This document shows, piece by piece, positions 1 to 5,350 of a DNA stretch of 5,425 nucleotides. The notes under the pieces are model-generated. The model searched no databases and was not told the origin of the DNA. It saw only the letters and a list, made by a program, of their open reading frames with translations. The DNA lies in the NCBI GenBank assembly GCA_902803275.1, contig CADCPE010000127.1, positions 1 through 5,425 of the forward strand. The letters are read 5' to 3'. The translations under genes were made by a program, and so were the position numbers. Numbering within the stretch: position 1 is the first letter of the stretch; every line of letters begins with the position of its first letter. Source of the DNA: an uncultured Erysipelotrichaceae bacterium. GTDB taxonomy: Bacteria; Bacillota_I; Bacilli_A; Erysipelotrichales; Erysipelotrichaceae.

Positions 1-66
1 AAAAAATCCCACCTTTCGTAGATTAAGTGAGATTTAAGTATTTCACGTGTCTACTTTAGTGGGATT
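1..66 (-). terminator. Nested-hairpin intrinsic terminator of the sirtuin gene
   Basis: Read on the minus strand, this lies about 20 nt past the sirtuin stop codon. The outer stem is AATCCCAC/GTGGGATT (5-12 with 59-66, 8 bp). A middle stem pairs 18-22 with 50-54 (5 bp), and an inner stem pairs 27-33 with 40-46 (7 bp, one G-U) around a 6-nt loop. Small internal loops separate the helices. On the minus strand the outer stem runs directly into a U-run, the complement of the A-run at 1-6, as expected for a Rho-independent terminator. There is no U-run on the plus strand. It is longer and more broken than a typical terminator, so another structured element is possible. The U-run may continue beyond the window. 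Confidence 0.65.
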
Positions 67-86
67 GTATCAGTTGGCAAGTTCTT

Positions 87-794
87 TTAGATATGCAGCT
101 GTTTGAATACTTTCACAAGATCATCATGAATGACGATGTCGCAGTTGCTGTCATAGCTGGTCGCATCCCTGTTGATGATGGCCAGTGTGTCGCCCCTGCA
201 GTATCTGATGAAACCGGCAGCAGGGTAGACGACAAGCGAAGTACCGCACACTACCAGCAGGTCAGCAGTTGCGATAGCTTGTACGGCACCGTTTATCACC
301 TCTTCGTCAAGGGCCTCTTCATAAAGGACGACATCAGGCTTGATGGTTGCCCCGCATGCATCACACTTAGGGATACCGGCAGAATCGATGATGTAGTTCA
401 GATCAAAGAATTTGCCGCATCTGGTGCAGTAATTGCGCAAGACGGAACCGTGAAGCTCATAGACTTTCTTTGAACCGGCAGCCTGGTGCAGACCGTCGAT
501 GTTCTGTGTGACGACACTGACGTCTTTGCTATCCTGCAGTTTGGCGATGAACTCGTGGGCGTAATTCGGCTTGGCATCAGGGAACAGCATCTTCTCCTTG
601 TAGAATTCAAAGAAGTCTTCCGTCTTATGCATGAAGAAGGTGTGCGAAAGCATCTCTTCGGCACGGTAGACATTCTTGTAAAGGCCGGTTGCGGAACGGA
701 AATCAGGGATTCCCGAAGCGGTCGACATGCCGGCACCGGAGAAGAAAACGATCTTTTCCGCTTTATCAATGGCTTTCTGTAAGGTTTCTATCAT
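87..794 (-). CDS. cobB: Sirtuin, NAD-dependent protein deacylase (Sir2 family)
   Basis: This 235-residue protein is a full-length bacterial sirtuin. Sirtuins remove acyl groups from lysines in cytosolic proteins, using NAD+ and releasing nicotinamide and O-acyl-ADP-ribose. Visible motifs are the NAD-binding GAGMSTASGIPDFR (20-33), TQNIDGLH (96-103), catalytic His115 in ELHG, four zinc cysteines in two CxxC pairs (123/126 and 144/147), GTSL (184-187) and NRD (208-210). The overall pattern resembles the class U group (Thermotoga maritima Sir2 type). The segment FFEFYKEKML (61-70) has Tyr65 but Lys68 where SIRT5-type desuccinylases carry Arg, so deacetylation is more likely than desuccinylation; this is inference. 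The ATG at 794 is the only sensible start, because an in-frame stop lies just upstream. AAAGG lies only 3 nt before it and GGAG 14 nt before it, so initiation looks suboptimal. The gene is transcribed divergently from ribU. The symbol is the generic bacterial one; srtN would fit equally well. Confidence 0.95.
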   Translation of the reverse strand: MIETLQKAIDKAEKIVFFSGAGMSTASGIPDFRSATGLYKNVYRAEEMLSHTFFMHKTEDFFEFYKEKMLFPDAKPNYAHEFIAKLQDSKDVSVVTQNIDGLHQAAGSKKVYELHGSVLRNYCTRCGKFFDLNYIIDSAGIPKCDACGATIKPDVVLYEEALDEEVINGAVQAIATADLLVVCGTSLVVYPAAGFIRYCRGDTLAIINRDATSYDSNCDIVIHDDLVKVFKQLHI

Positions 795-799
795 ATGCC

Positions 800-828
800 T
801 TTATTTTACTCCAAATTGGTGTTAAGAT
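800..828 (+). promoter_or_regulatory. Probable promoter of the riboswitch-ribU transcript
   Basis: An extended -10 element, TGT-TAAGAT, lies at 820-828 and would start transcription near 835, just where the riboswitch aptamer begins. The -35 is poor: TTTATT at 800-805, with 17-nt spacing. The TGN extension may compensate. The promoter must lie in this short spacer, because the sirtuin start codon is at 794 and the aptamer begins at about 836. Confidence 0.45.
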
Positions 829-851
829 ACATGCATAGAACATCGGGGCAA
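824..851 (-). promoter_or_regulatory. Possible promoter of the sirtuin gene
   Basis: On the minus strand, TTGCCC (851-846, 4/6 to the -35 consensus) lies 16 nt before TATCTT (829-824, 4/6 to the -10 consensus). This would give a start site near 817 and a short leader containing GGAG. An alternative -10, TAAAAT (808-803), would give an almost leaderless message. The proposed -35 overlaps the 5' end of the FMN riboswitch on the other strand. Neither candidate is strong. Confidence 0.25.
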
Positions 852-943
852 GGTGAGATTCCTTGATCGGCGGTATACCCCGCGAGCGTAGGCAGAACCT
901 GTGGGATTCAGGTGGCGACTGTACAGTCAGGATGAGAGAGGTC
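836..943 (+). ncRNA. FMN riboswitch (RFN element)
   Basis: The conserved RFN blocks appear in order: ATCGGGGCAAGGTGAGATTC (842-861), CGGCGGT then CCCCGCGAGC, GGCAGAACCTG, GATTCAGGTGGCGACTG and CAGTCAGGATGAGAGAGG (924-941). Helices can be drawn: P2 849-853 with 861-865; a GCGG/CCGC P3; P5 897-901 with 909-913; P6 917-920 with 925-928. P1 is imperfect, about AGAACAUC with GAGGUCUU. FMN-sensing aptamers of this class repress riboflavin synthesis or uptake genes, and this one sits directly before a riboflavin transporter. No terminator hairpin fits between the aptamer and the coding region. The closing helix contains the ribosome binding site, so ligand binding probably blocks translation initiation; that mechanism is inferred. 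Confidence 0.96.
934..941 (+). promoter_or_regulatory. ribU Shine-Dalgarno inside riboswitch P1
   Basis: GAGAGAGG lies in the 3' strand of the aptamer closing helix, 11 nt before the TTG at 953. It decides the start: the in-frame ATG at 932 lies inside conserved aptamer sequence, before this site, and has no Shine-Dalgarno of its own. The GAGG end can pair with the 5' P1 strand near 839-844, so FMN binding would mask it. Confidence 0.65.
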
Positions 944-952
944 TTTTTTATT

Positions 953-1552
953 TTGAAAAAACATTTAACTGTCAAAAACATTTCTTCGATCGCCGTTTTA
1001 GGCGCTTTAGGTGCGGTATTGATGCTTTTTGATTTTCCGATTGCGATCGCACCAAGTTTCTACAAAATAGATCTGGGTGATCTTCCGTGTCTGATCGGCG
1101 CCTTTGCCTTAGGACCGATCCCGGCGTTATTCATCCAGCTTGTCAAGATACTCGTCAAGCTTTTACTGAAGCCAACTTCGACAGCTTTTGTCGGTGAGAC
1201 GGCGGCCTTCATATGTTCCAGCGTCTATTGCGTATCTGCGGCCATCATCTATCAGAAAAACAGGTCCAGGAATCAGGCTCTTAAGGCAATGATAGCTGCT
1301 TCGATCCTGATGGCATTCACCGGGACGATCGTCAACTATCTGCTCATCATTCCGGCTTATGTGAAGCTTTATCACATGCCTCTGGAGACCATCATTTCGC
1401 TGGGCCAGGCGATCTTTCCGATCATTTCTGATAAGCTGAGTTTTGTGCTTTGCTGCGTATTGCCGTTCAATCTTGTCAAGGCAATGATCGTCGATATTCT
1501 GACGCTTCTGCTGTACAAAAGGATATCGCCGTTACTTAAGGAAAATTCCTAA
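953..1552 (+). CDS. ribU: Riboflavin ECF transporter, substrate-binding S component RibU
   Basis: This 199-residue, very hydrophobic protein has about six membrane helices. RibU binds riboflavin in the membrane and works with the shared EcfA/EcfA'/EcfT energy module, which is not encoded here. Family features are YKIDLGDLPCLIG (37-49) after the first helix, GPIPALFIQLVKILVKLL (54-71), GETAAF (81-86), TIVNYLLIIPAY (125-136), and the C-terminal LPFNLVKAMIVDILTLLLYK (170-189) followed by a basic tail. The upstream FMN riboswitch independently supports riboflavin as substrate. The start is taken as TTG at 953. It gives the usual family length and an MKKHLTVKN-type N-terminus, and has a Shine-Dalgarno 11 nt upstream. 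The alternatives are ATG 932 (seven residues longer) and ATG 863, which lies deep inside the aptamer and is implausible. The gene appears to be monocistronic. Confidence 0.93.
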   Translation: MKKHLTVKNISSIAVLGALGAVLMLFDFPIAIAPSFYKIDLGDLPCLIGAFALGPIPALFIQLVKILVKLLLKPTSTAFVGETAAFICSSVYCVSAAIIYQKNRSRNQALKAMIAASILMAFTGTIVNYLLIIPAYVKLYHMPLETIISLGQAIFPIISDKLSFVLCCVLPFNLVKAMIVDILTLLLYKRISPLLKENS

Positions 1553-1567
1553 AAATAGGGTTTTTTC
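1540..1567 (+). terminator. Probable terminator of ribU
   Basis: CCTA/TAGG (1548-1551 with 1556-1559) closes on an AAAA loop, plus a G-U pair at 1547/1560, and runs straight into six Ts (1561-1566). The A-rich sequence before the stem can pair with the T-run and lengthen the helix to 1540-1567 with one mismatch. The structure overlaps the ribU stop codon. Its GC core is weak, so some readthrough into the next operon is possible. Confidence 0.5.
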
Positions 1568-1581
1568 ACTCGTCACAATGT

Positions 1582-1610
1582 TTTATAATATATCTTACAT
1601 ATGATATAAT
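1582..1610 (+). promoter_or_regulatory. Strong sigma-A-type promoter of the tail-anchored protein-cmk-der operon
   Basis: A perfect TATAAT (1605-1610) carries the extended -10 TGA at 1602-1604. TTTATA (1582-1587, 4/6 to TTGACA) lies 17 nt upstream. Transcription would start near 1617, giving a leader of about 23 nt with GGAGG at 1628-1632, 7 nt before the ATG. A second TATAAT at 1584-1589 overlaps the -35 and could serve as an alternative -10, with a poor T-rich -35. No other promoter-like sequence is evident before cmk or der. Confidence 0.7.
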
Positions 1611-1639
1611 TTTTTAGTACGAAATACGGAGGTTTTGTT

Positions 1640-3310
1640 ATGGCTAGATTAACTAGAACACAAAAATTTGCTGAATTAAGAGAAACTCTTGCCAATGACA
1701 AAGAAGAGACAATAAATACCAAAGAACTGTCTTCTTATCAAAATAAATTAAGCAGCTTAACAGGTGAACAATACAACTATCAGCCGCATACACCAACACC
1801 TACGCAAAGGCCGATAGAAGCTGATCCTCGATATACCTGGAGAGATTTTGATGAGACACCGATCAACGAAATGGTCAATCAGTTCAAAAAAGAAGAACCT
1901 AATACCATTGCTGCAAGCAGTGTTTTCAATTCGATCCAGGAAATGCCAAGATCGCAGGGCACAGCAAACGACTATGATATTGCCAGGCTTGAGGAAGATG
2001 ATTACATTGATGATCTGGTAGATTCGATCAGGATCGATGGCGGTCCAAGCAGCGATCGTCCTAGACAGCAGGCTCCTGCATACCAGCAGCCTAGCTATCA
2101 GCAACCAAGCTATCAGCAGCCTAGTTATCAGCAGCCAACATACCAGCAGCCAAACTATCAGCAGCAGGGTTACCAGCAGCCGCAGCAACCTAGCTATCAA
2201 CAGCCTGCATATCAGCAGCCTAGCTACCAGCAACCTCAGCAACCGGTATACCAGCAGCCTAGCTACCAGCAGCCGCAGCAGCCTGTATACCAGCAGCCTG
2301 TCGAGCAGCCGATCTATCAGCAGCCTGTTGAACAGCCCGTTTATCAGCAACCGGTATACCAGCAGCCTGTATATGAACAGCCTAAGGAAGAACCTGTTGT
2401 TGAAAGACCTGTTGAGATCAAGCCTGTAGCTCCTATAGAAGACAGGATGTCTGATATTGAAGCTTTCGCAGATTTCAAGAATACAGCAATCAGCGAGCCT
2501 GAAGTAAGTACACCGGTGGTTGAACCAAAACCGGTTGAATCGATCGATATTGAAACTCCTGTACGCAATACTGTAGAGATCAAAGCCCAGAAGCCTGTTG
2601 ATCCTGAATCTTCAAGGACGACATTCAATATGTACGACCGCATTCAGGACATGTTTGCGGAAACCGAAAGCGAACCTGTCAGGCAGCCTGAAAAAGCTGA
2701 ATTCGTCGACAGACTTGAACCTGATCATTCAAATGAGACGGCAAGATCATTTGTCAGCGAGACCATTCAGGAAGTAAGCGACTACAATAAACAAAACGGC
2801 GAACAGACGATCAGCCAATTGACCAGCAGCATGGTCAATGAGATCAGACATCACGAAGAGCCAAAAGAAGTAAAAGAAGAAGTTGAAGAAATAAAGTTTG
2901 AAGGCAACGATGAGGACTTCACCAATACTGTTTCCATGGAGATCTCTAAGATCATGGATGAGATCCCTGCTGACAGGAATATGGCACCGAAGCCTCAGCC
3001 TGTCATCGTAGAAGAGAAGCCGGCAGTTGAGGAACACCCTGTTCTGACCAAGAAGCTTGAAGATACTGCTGAAGAAGATGTAGTTGAGATCAAAACGCTC
3101 AATGAGATCGAAGCGGAAGAAACTCTTACAAGAGATACCGTATCCAATACGATCCCGTTTGTTGTGACAAACGATGATGATGAAGCTGAAGATGAAGAGG
3201 AAGGTTCAAATACGATCCTCAACATCATTCTGATCGTTCTGATCATCATCCTGGTGGTAGTATTGGGACTGATCGTATTCTATATCCTGAAGACTAAAGG
3301 AATCATTTAA
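1640..3310 (+). CDS. Tail-anchored, YQQP-repeat, mostly disordered protein of unknown function
   Basis: I do not recognise this 556-residue protein. Visible regions are: a charged N-terminal segment likely to be helical (1-45, MARLTRTQKFAELRETLAND then an SSYQNKLSSL stretch); a polar, acidic linker (46-140); a Tyr/Gln/Pro repeat (148-247) with 17 tyrosine-centred units; a long Glu/Pro/Val-rich region (248-510) with isolated amphipathic stretches such as MYDRIQDMFAE (331-341), FVSETIQEVSDY (371-382) and VSMEISKIMDEI (431-442); an acidic cluster (512-521); one membrane helix (about 525-550); and a KTKGII tail. There is no signal peptide, no cysteine and no enzyme motif. The simplest topology is a C-terminal tail anchor with the bulk in the cytoplasm. 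The positive tail and acidic pre-helix cluster would favour the opposite orientation by the positive-inside rule. It is the first gene of a cmk-der operon and shares one base with cmk. A membrane-bound scaffold for division, cell shape or ribosome assembly is conceivable but unproven. The start is secure: GGAGG 7 nt upstream and a strong promoter. Confidence 0.9.
   Translation: MARLTRTQKFAELRETLANDKEETINTKELSSYQNKLSSLTGEQYNYQPHTPTPTQRPIEADPRYTWRDFDETPINEMVNQFKKEEPNTIAASSVFNSIQEMPRSQGTANDYDIARLEEDDYIDDLVDSIRIDGGPSSDRPRQQAPAYQQPSYQQPSYQQPSYQQPTYQQPNYQQQGYQQPQQPSYQQPAYQQPSYQQPQQPVYQQPSYQQPQQPVYQQPVEQPIYQQPVEQPVYQQPVYQQPVYEQPKEEPVVERPVEIKPVAPIEDRMSDIEAFADFKNTAISEPEVSTPVVEPKPVESIDIETPVRNTVEIKAQKPVDPESSRTTFNMYDRIQDMFAETESEPVRQPEKAEFVDRLEPDHSNETARSFVSETIQEVSDYNKQNGEQTISQLTSSMVNEIRHHEEPKEVKEEVEEIKFEGNDEDFTNTVSMEISKIMDEIPADRNMAPKPQPVIVEEKPAVEEHPVLTKKLEDTAEEDVVEIKTLNEIEAEETLTRDTVSNTIPFVVTNDDDEAEDEEEGSNTILNIILIVLIIILVVVLGLIVFYILKTKGII
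2081..2380 (+). repeat. In-frame 15-bp-based tandem repeat encoding YQQPx units
   Basis: The coding repeat spans residues 148-247, with tyrosines at 148, 153, 158, 163, 168, 173, 178, 186, 191, 196, 204, 209, 217, 226, 235, 240 and 245. The basic period is 5 residues (15 bp, TAYCAGCARCCN plus one codon, usually Ser or Val). Three intervals of 8 residues arise from QQP insertions and two of 9 residues from VEQP insertions. The array shifts from S-type units (early) to V-type units (late), and the last unit is YEQP. Synonymous codons vary between units (TAT/TAC, CAG/CAA, CCT/CCA/CCG), so the peptide, rather than the DNA, appears to be conserved. The near-identical 15-mers still make copy-number change by slippage likely. 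Confidence 0.97.
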
Positions 3311-3972
3311 TGAAGATAAATATCGCCATAGACGGACCAAGCGCTGCGGGCAAATCGACCATCGCAGATCTTGTAGCGAAAAAACTGGGTTATACGCATC
3401 TGGATACCGGGGCCATGTATAGAGCTGTTGCCTACAGTGCCCTTAATAAGAACATCCCTTTTGAGGATGAAGAAAAGATCGTTGAGATGATCCATGAAAT
3501 GGATCTTGATATGCTGCCGGATGGCAGAGTGATCCTTGATAAAGAAGACATATCTGAAAAGATCAGAGAAAATGAGATCTCGATGGGAGCTTCCAACGTG
3601 TCAAAACTGGAAGGCTGCAGAAAAGCTCTGGTAGAGATGCAGCAGAAGATCTGTGCAAACGGAGGATATATCCTCGATGGCAGAGATATCGGTACGGTAG
3701 TATTGAAGGACGCTCCGGTGAAATTATATATGACTGCTTCGGCTGAATCCAGAGCGCAAAGAAGAGTCCTGCAGAACATGGAGAAAGGTATCGAGGCTGA
3801 TTATCAGGCGATACTGGAAGATATTATAAAAAGAGATTATCAGGATATGCATCGCGAATTCTCGCCCCTTACAAAAGCGGAAGATGCGATCGAGATCGAC
3901 ACATCGAACGAAAGTCTCAGCCAGACATTTGAACGGGTGATGAAGATAATCAAGGAAAAACTGGGAGAATAG
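3310..3972 (+). CDS. cmk: Cytidylate kinase (CMP kinase)
   Basis: This 220-residue cytosolic enzyme phosphorylates CMP and dCMP with ATP to give CDP and dCDP, recycling CMP from RNA turnover and phospholipid synthesis. Diagnostic motifs are the P-loop GPSAAGKST (9-17), LDTGAMYRA (31-39), the CMP-binding insertion characteristic of bacterial CMP kinases (about 63-100), DGRDIGT (123-129), the arginine-rich lid SRAQRR (147-152), KRDYQDMHREFSPL (174-187) and the C-terminal DAIEIDTS (192-199). The length matches the family. Its ATG overlaps the TAA of the upstream gene in TAATG, and AAAGGAA (3296-3302) lies 7 nt upstream inside that gene, so translation is probably coupled. It has no visible promoter of its own. 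Confidence 0.98.
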   Translation: MKINIAIDGPSAAGKSTIADLVAKKLGYTHLDTGAMYRAVAYSALNKNIPFEDEEKIVEMIHEMDLDMLPDGRVILDKEDISEKIRENEISMGASNVSKLEGCRKALVEMQQKICANGGYILDGRDIGTVVLKDAPVKLYMTASAESRAQRRVLQNMEKGIEADYQAILEDIIKRDYQDMHREFSPLTKAEDAIEIDTSNESLSQTFERVMKIIKEKLGE

Positions 3973-3973
3973 A

Positions 3974-5287
3974 ATGATAGATGGAACTGTCGCAATCGTT
4001 GGTAGACCCAATGTCGGTAAGTCGACAGTTTTTAATAGGATTCTGGAACAGCGGGTATCGATCGTTGAAGATACGCCTGGTGTAACTAGAGACAGGATCT
4101 ATGGTGACTGTACCTGGCTGTCCAAGACCTACCGCATGATCGATACGGGTGGCATTCAGATCGAAGATGTGCCGTTTCAGAAAGAGATCAACGCTCAGGT
4201 CGAGATCGCCATTGATGAAGCAGATGTGATCATTTTTCTGGTGGATGGAAAAACAGGCCTGACTGGTGATGATGAATACATTGCCAGACTGCTGCAGAAG
4301 TCCAAGAAACCAGTAATCCTTGCGGTAAACAAGATCGATGACATCTCCAAGATCAACGACATCTATGAATACTATGCGCTGGGAATGGGCGATCCGCTGG
4401 CGGTATCGGGAGTTCACGGCATAGGTATCGGTGATCTGCTTGACAGAGTCGTTGAACTGATGCCGGAAAGATCGATCGAAGAATATGAAGGCATGATCAG
4501 ATTTGCGATCATCGGCAGACCTAATGTCGGAAAGTCTTCCTTGACCAATGCATTCCTGAAACAGGATCGGGTCATCGTCTCCGATATTGAAGGAACGACC
4601 AGAGATGCGATCGATACGCTCTTTACTGCGAATGGCAGAAACTATGTCGTCATCGATACAGCCGGTATCCGCAAAAGAGGAAAAGTATACGAGAATGTCG
4701 AGAAGTATTCCGTATTAAGAGCCAAGGCCGCAATTGAAAGAAGCGATCTGGCCCTGGTCGTGCTGGATGGCTCGACCGGAATAATCGAGCAGGATAAGCA
4801 TGTAGCCGGTCTGGCACATGAAGCTAAAAAAGGTGTCATCATCGTCTACAACAAATGGGATGTCGTAGACAAGGATGAAAAGACGATGTCCAATATCACC
4901 AAAGAGATCAGGAAGCAGTTCGTCTATCTCGATTATGCGCCGATCGCCTTCGTATCCGCCAAGGAAGGCAAGCGTATCGATACGATACTTCCTTTGATCG
5001 ATGAGGTCTATGAGAATCTCAATAAACGCATCAAGACCAATGTCTTAAATGAAGTGATACTGGATGCACAGATGGCCAATCCGGCCAAACCGCATAACGG
5101 CAAGAGATTCAAGATCTACTATGCCTCTCAGGTATCAAGCGCACCATGTACGATCGTACTGTTCTGCAATGATCCGGAACTGATGCATTTCTCATATGAG
5201 AGATACATTGAAAACAGGCTCAGGGAAGCCTTCGGTTCTGAAGGCGTACCGATCAATATTATCGCCAGAAAAAGATCAGATAAATAG
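3974..5287 (+). CDS. der: Ribosome assembly GTPase Der (EngA)
   Basis: This 437-residue protein has two tandem G domains and a C-terminal KH-like domain, the standard Der layout. Der binds the 50S subunit and is needed for its maturation. Domain 1: G1 GRPNVGKS (10-17), G2 GVTRD (36-40), G3 DTGG (57-60), G4 NKID (119-122). Domain 2: G1 GRPNVGKS (181-188), G2 GTTRD (207-211), G3 DTAG (228-231), G4 NKWD (293-296), G5 SAK (328-330). The P-loop asparagine in both domains is the residue that supports potassium-stimulated hydrolysis in this GTPase group (family knowledge). The KH-like region is about 350-437 and ends in a basic RKRSDK tail. All motifs are intact. The gene starts 1 nt after the cmk stop with GGGAG at 3963-3967, so it is co-transcribed with cmk. 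Confidence 0.98.
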   Translation: MIDGTVAIVGRPNVGKSTVFNRILEQRVSIVEDTPGVTRDRIYGDCTWLSKTYRMIDTGGIQIEDVPFQKEINAQVEIAIDEADVIIFLVDGKTGLTGDDEYIARLLQKSKKPVILAVNKIDDISKINDIYEYYALGMGDPLAVSGVHGIGIGDLLDRVVELMPERSIEEYEGMIRFAIIGRPNVGKSSLTNAFLKQDRVIVSDIEGTTRDAIDTLFTANGRNYVVIDTAGIRKRGKVYENVEKYSVLRAKAAIERSDLALVVLDGSTGIIEQDKHVAGLAHEAKKGVIIVYNKWDVVDKDEKTMSNITKEIRKQFVYLDYAPIAFVSAKEGKRIDTILPLIDEVYENLNKRIKTNVLNEVILDAQMANPAKPHNGKRFKIYYASQVSSAPCTIVLFCNDPELMHFSYERYIENRLREAFGSEGVPINIIARKRSDK

Positions 5288-5289
5288 AT

Positions 5290-5310
5290 AAAGCCCCTAA
5301 GGGCTTTTTT
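5290..5310 (+). terminator. Intrinsic terminator of the cmk-der operon
   Basis: AAAGCCC/GGGCTTT forms a perfect 7-bp stem (5290-5296 with 5301-5307) around a CTAA loop. A T-run (5305-5310) follows. It begins 2 nt after the der stop codon. Confidence 0.93.
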
Positions 5311-5321
5311 AGTTGAGCAAT

Positions 5322-5344
5322 AGAAAGGATCCCGAAGGATCCTT
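5322..5344 (-). terminator. Hairpin with UUCG loop, probable terminator of the right-edge minus-strand gene
   Basis: AAGGATCC (5325-5332) and GGATCCTT (5337-5344) form a perfect 8-bp stem. On the minus strand the loop reads UUCG closed by C-G, an exceptionally stable tetraloop, and the stem runs into CUUUCUAUU. On the plus strand the loop is CGAA and the following T-content is weaker. It lies 6 nt past the stop codon at 5351-5353, which fits a minus-strand terminator converging on the der terminator. Confidence 0.65.
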
Positions 5345-5350
5345 GTTTAC

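Noticed and set aside
93..473. Plus-strand open frame opposite the sirtuin gene
   Set aside because: The opposite strand encodes a full sirtuin with all catalytic and zinc residues; this frame shows no recognisable features.
863..952. Longer ribU start at ATG 863
   Set aside because: This start lies inside the conserved core of the FMN aptamer, and the added residues are simply translated riboswitch. Family length fits the TTG at 953.
1757..2350. Long minus-strand open frame rich in Leu and Arg opposite the YQQP repeat
   Set aside because: It is a mirror of the repetitive Tyr-Gln-Gln-Pro coding sequence; stops are rare there because of the repeat. It has no ribosome binding site or family features.
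2081..2380. CRISPR-like regular repeats
   Set aside because: The repeats are 15 bp, in frame, without spacers and with synonymous variation; they are a coding tandem repeat.
2037..2429. Plus-strand open frame rich in Ser overlapping the repeat
   Set aside because: A frame-shifted reading of the same 15-bp repeat. The repeat keeps all frames open, and the real frame has the strong start and the continuous protein.
5325..5344. Short perfect inverted repeat as a possible insertion-sequence end
   Set aside because: There is no transposase, no matching second end and no target duplication; its position just after a stop codon, with a UUCG loop, fits a terminator better.
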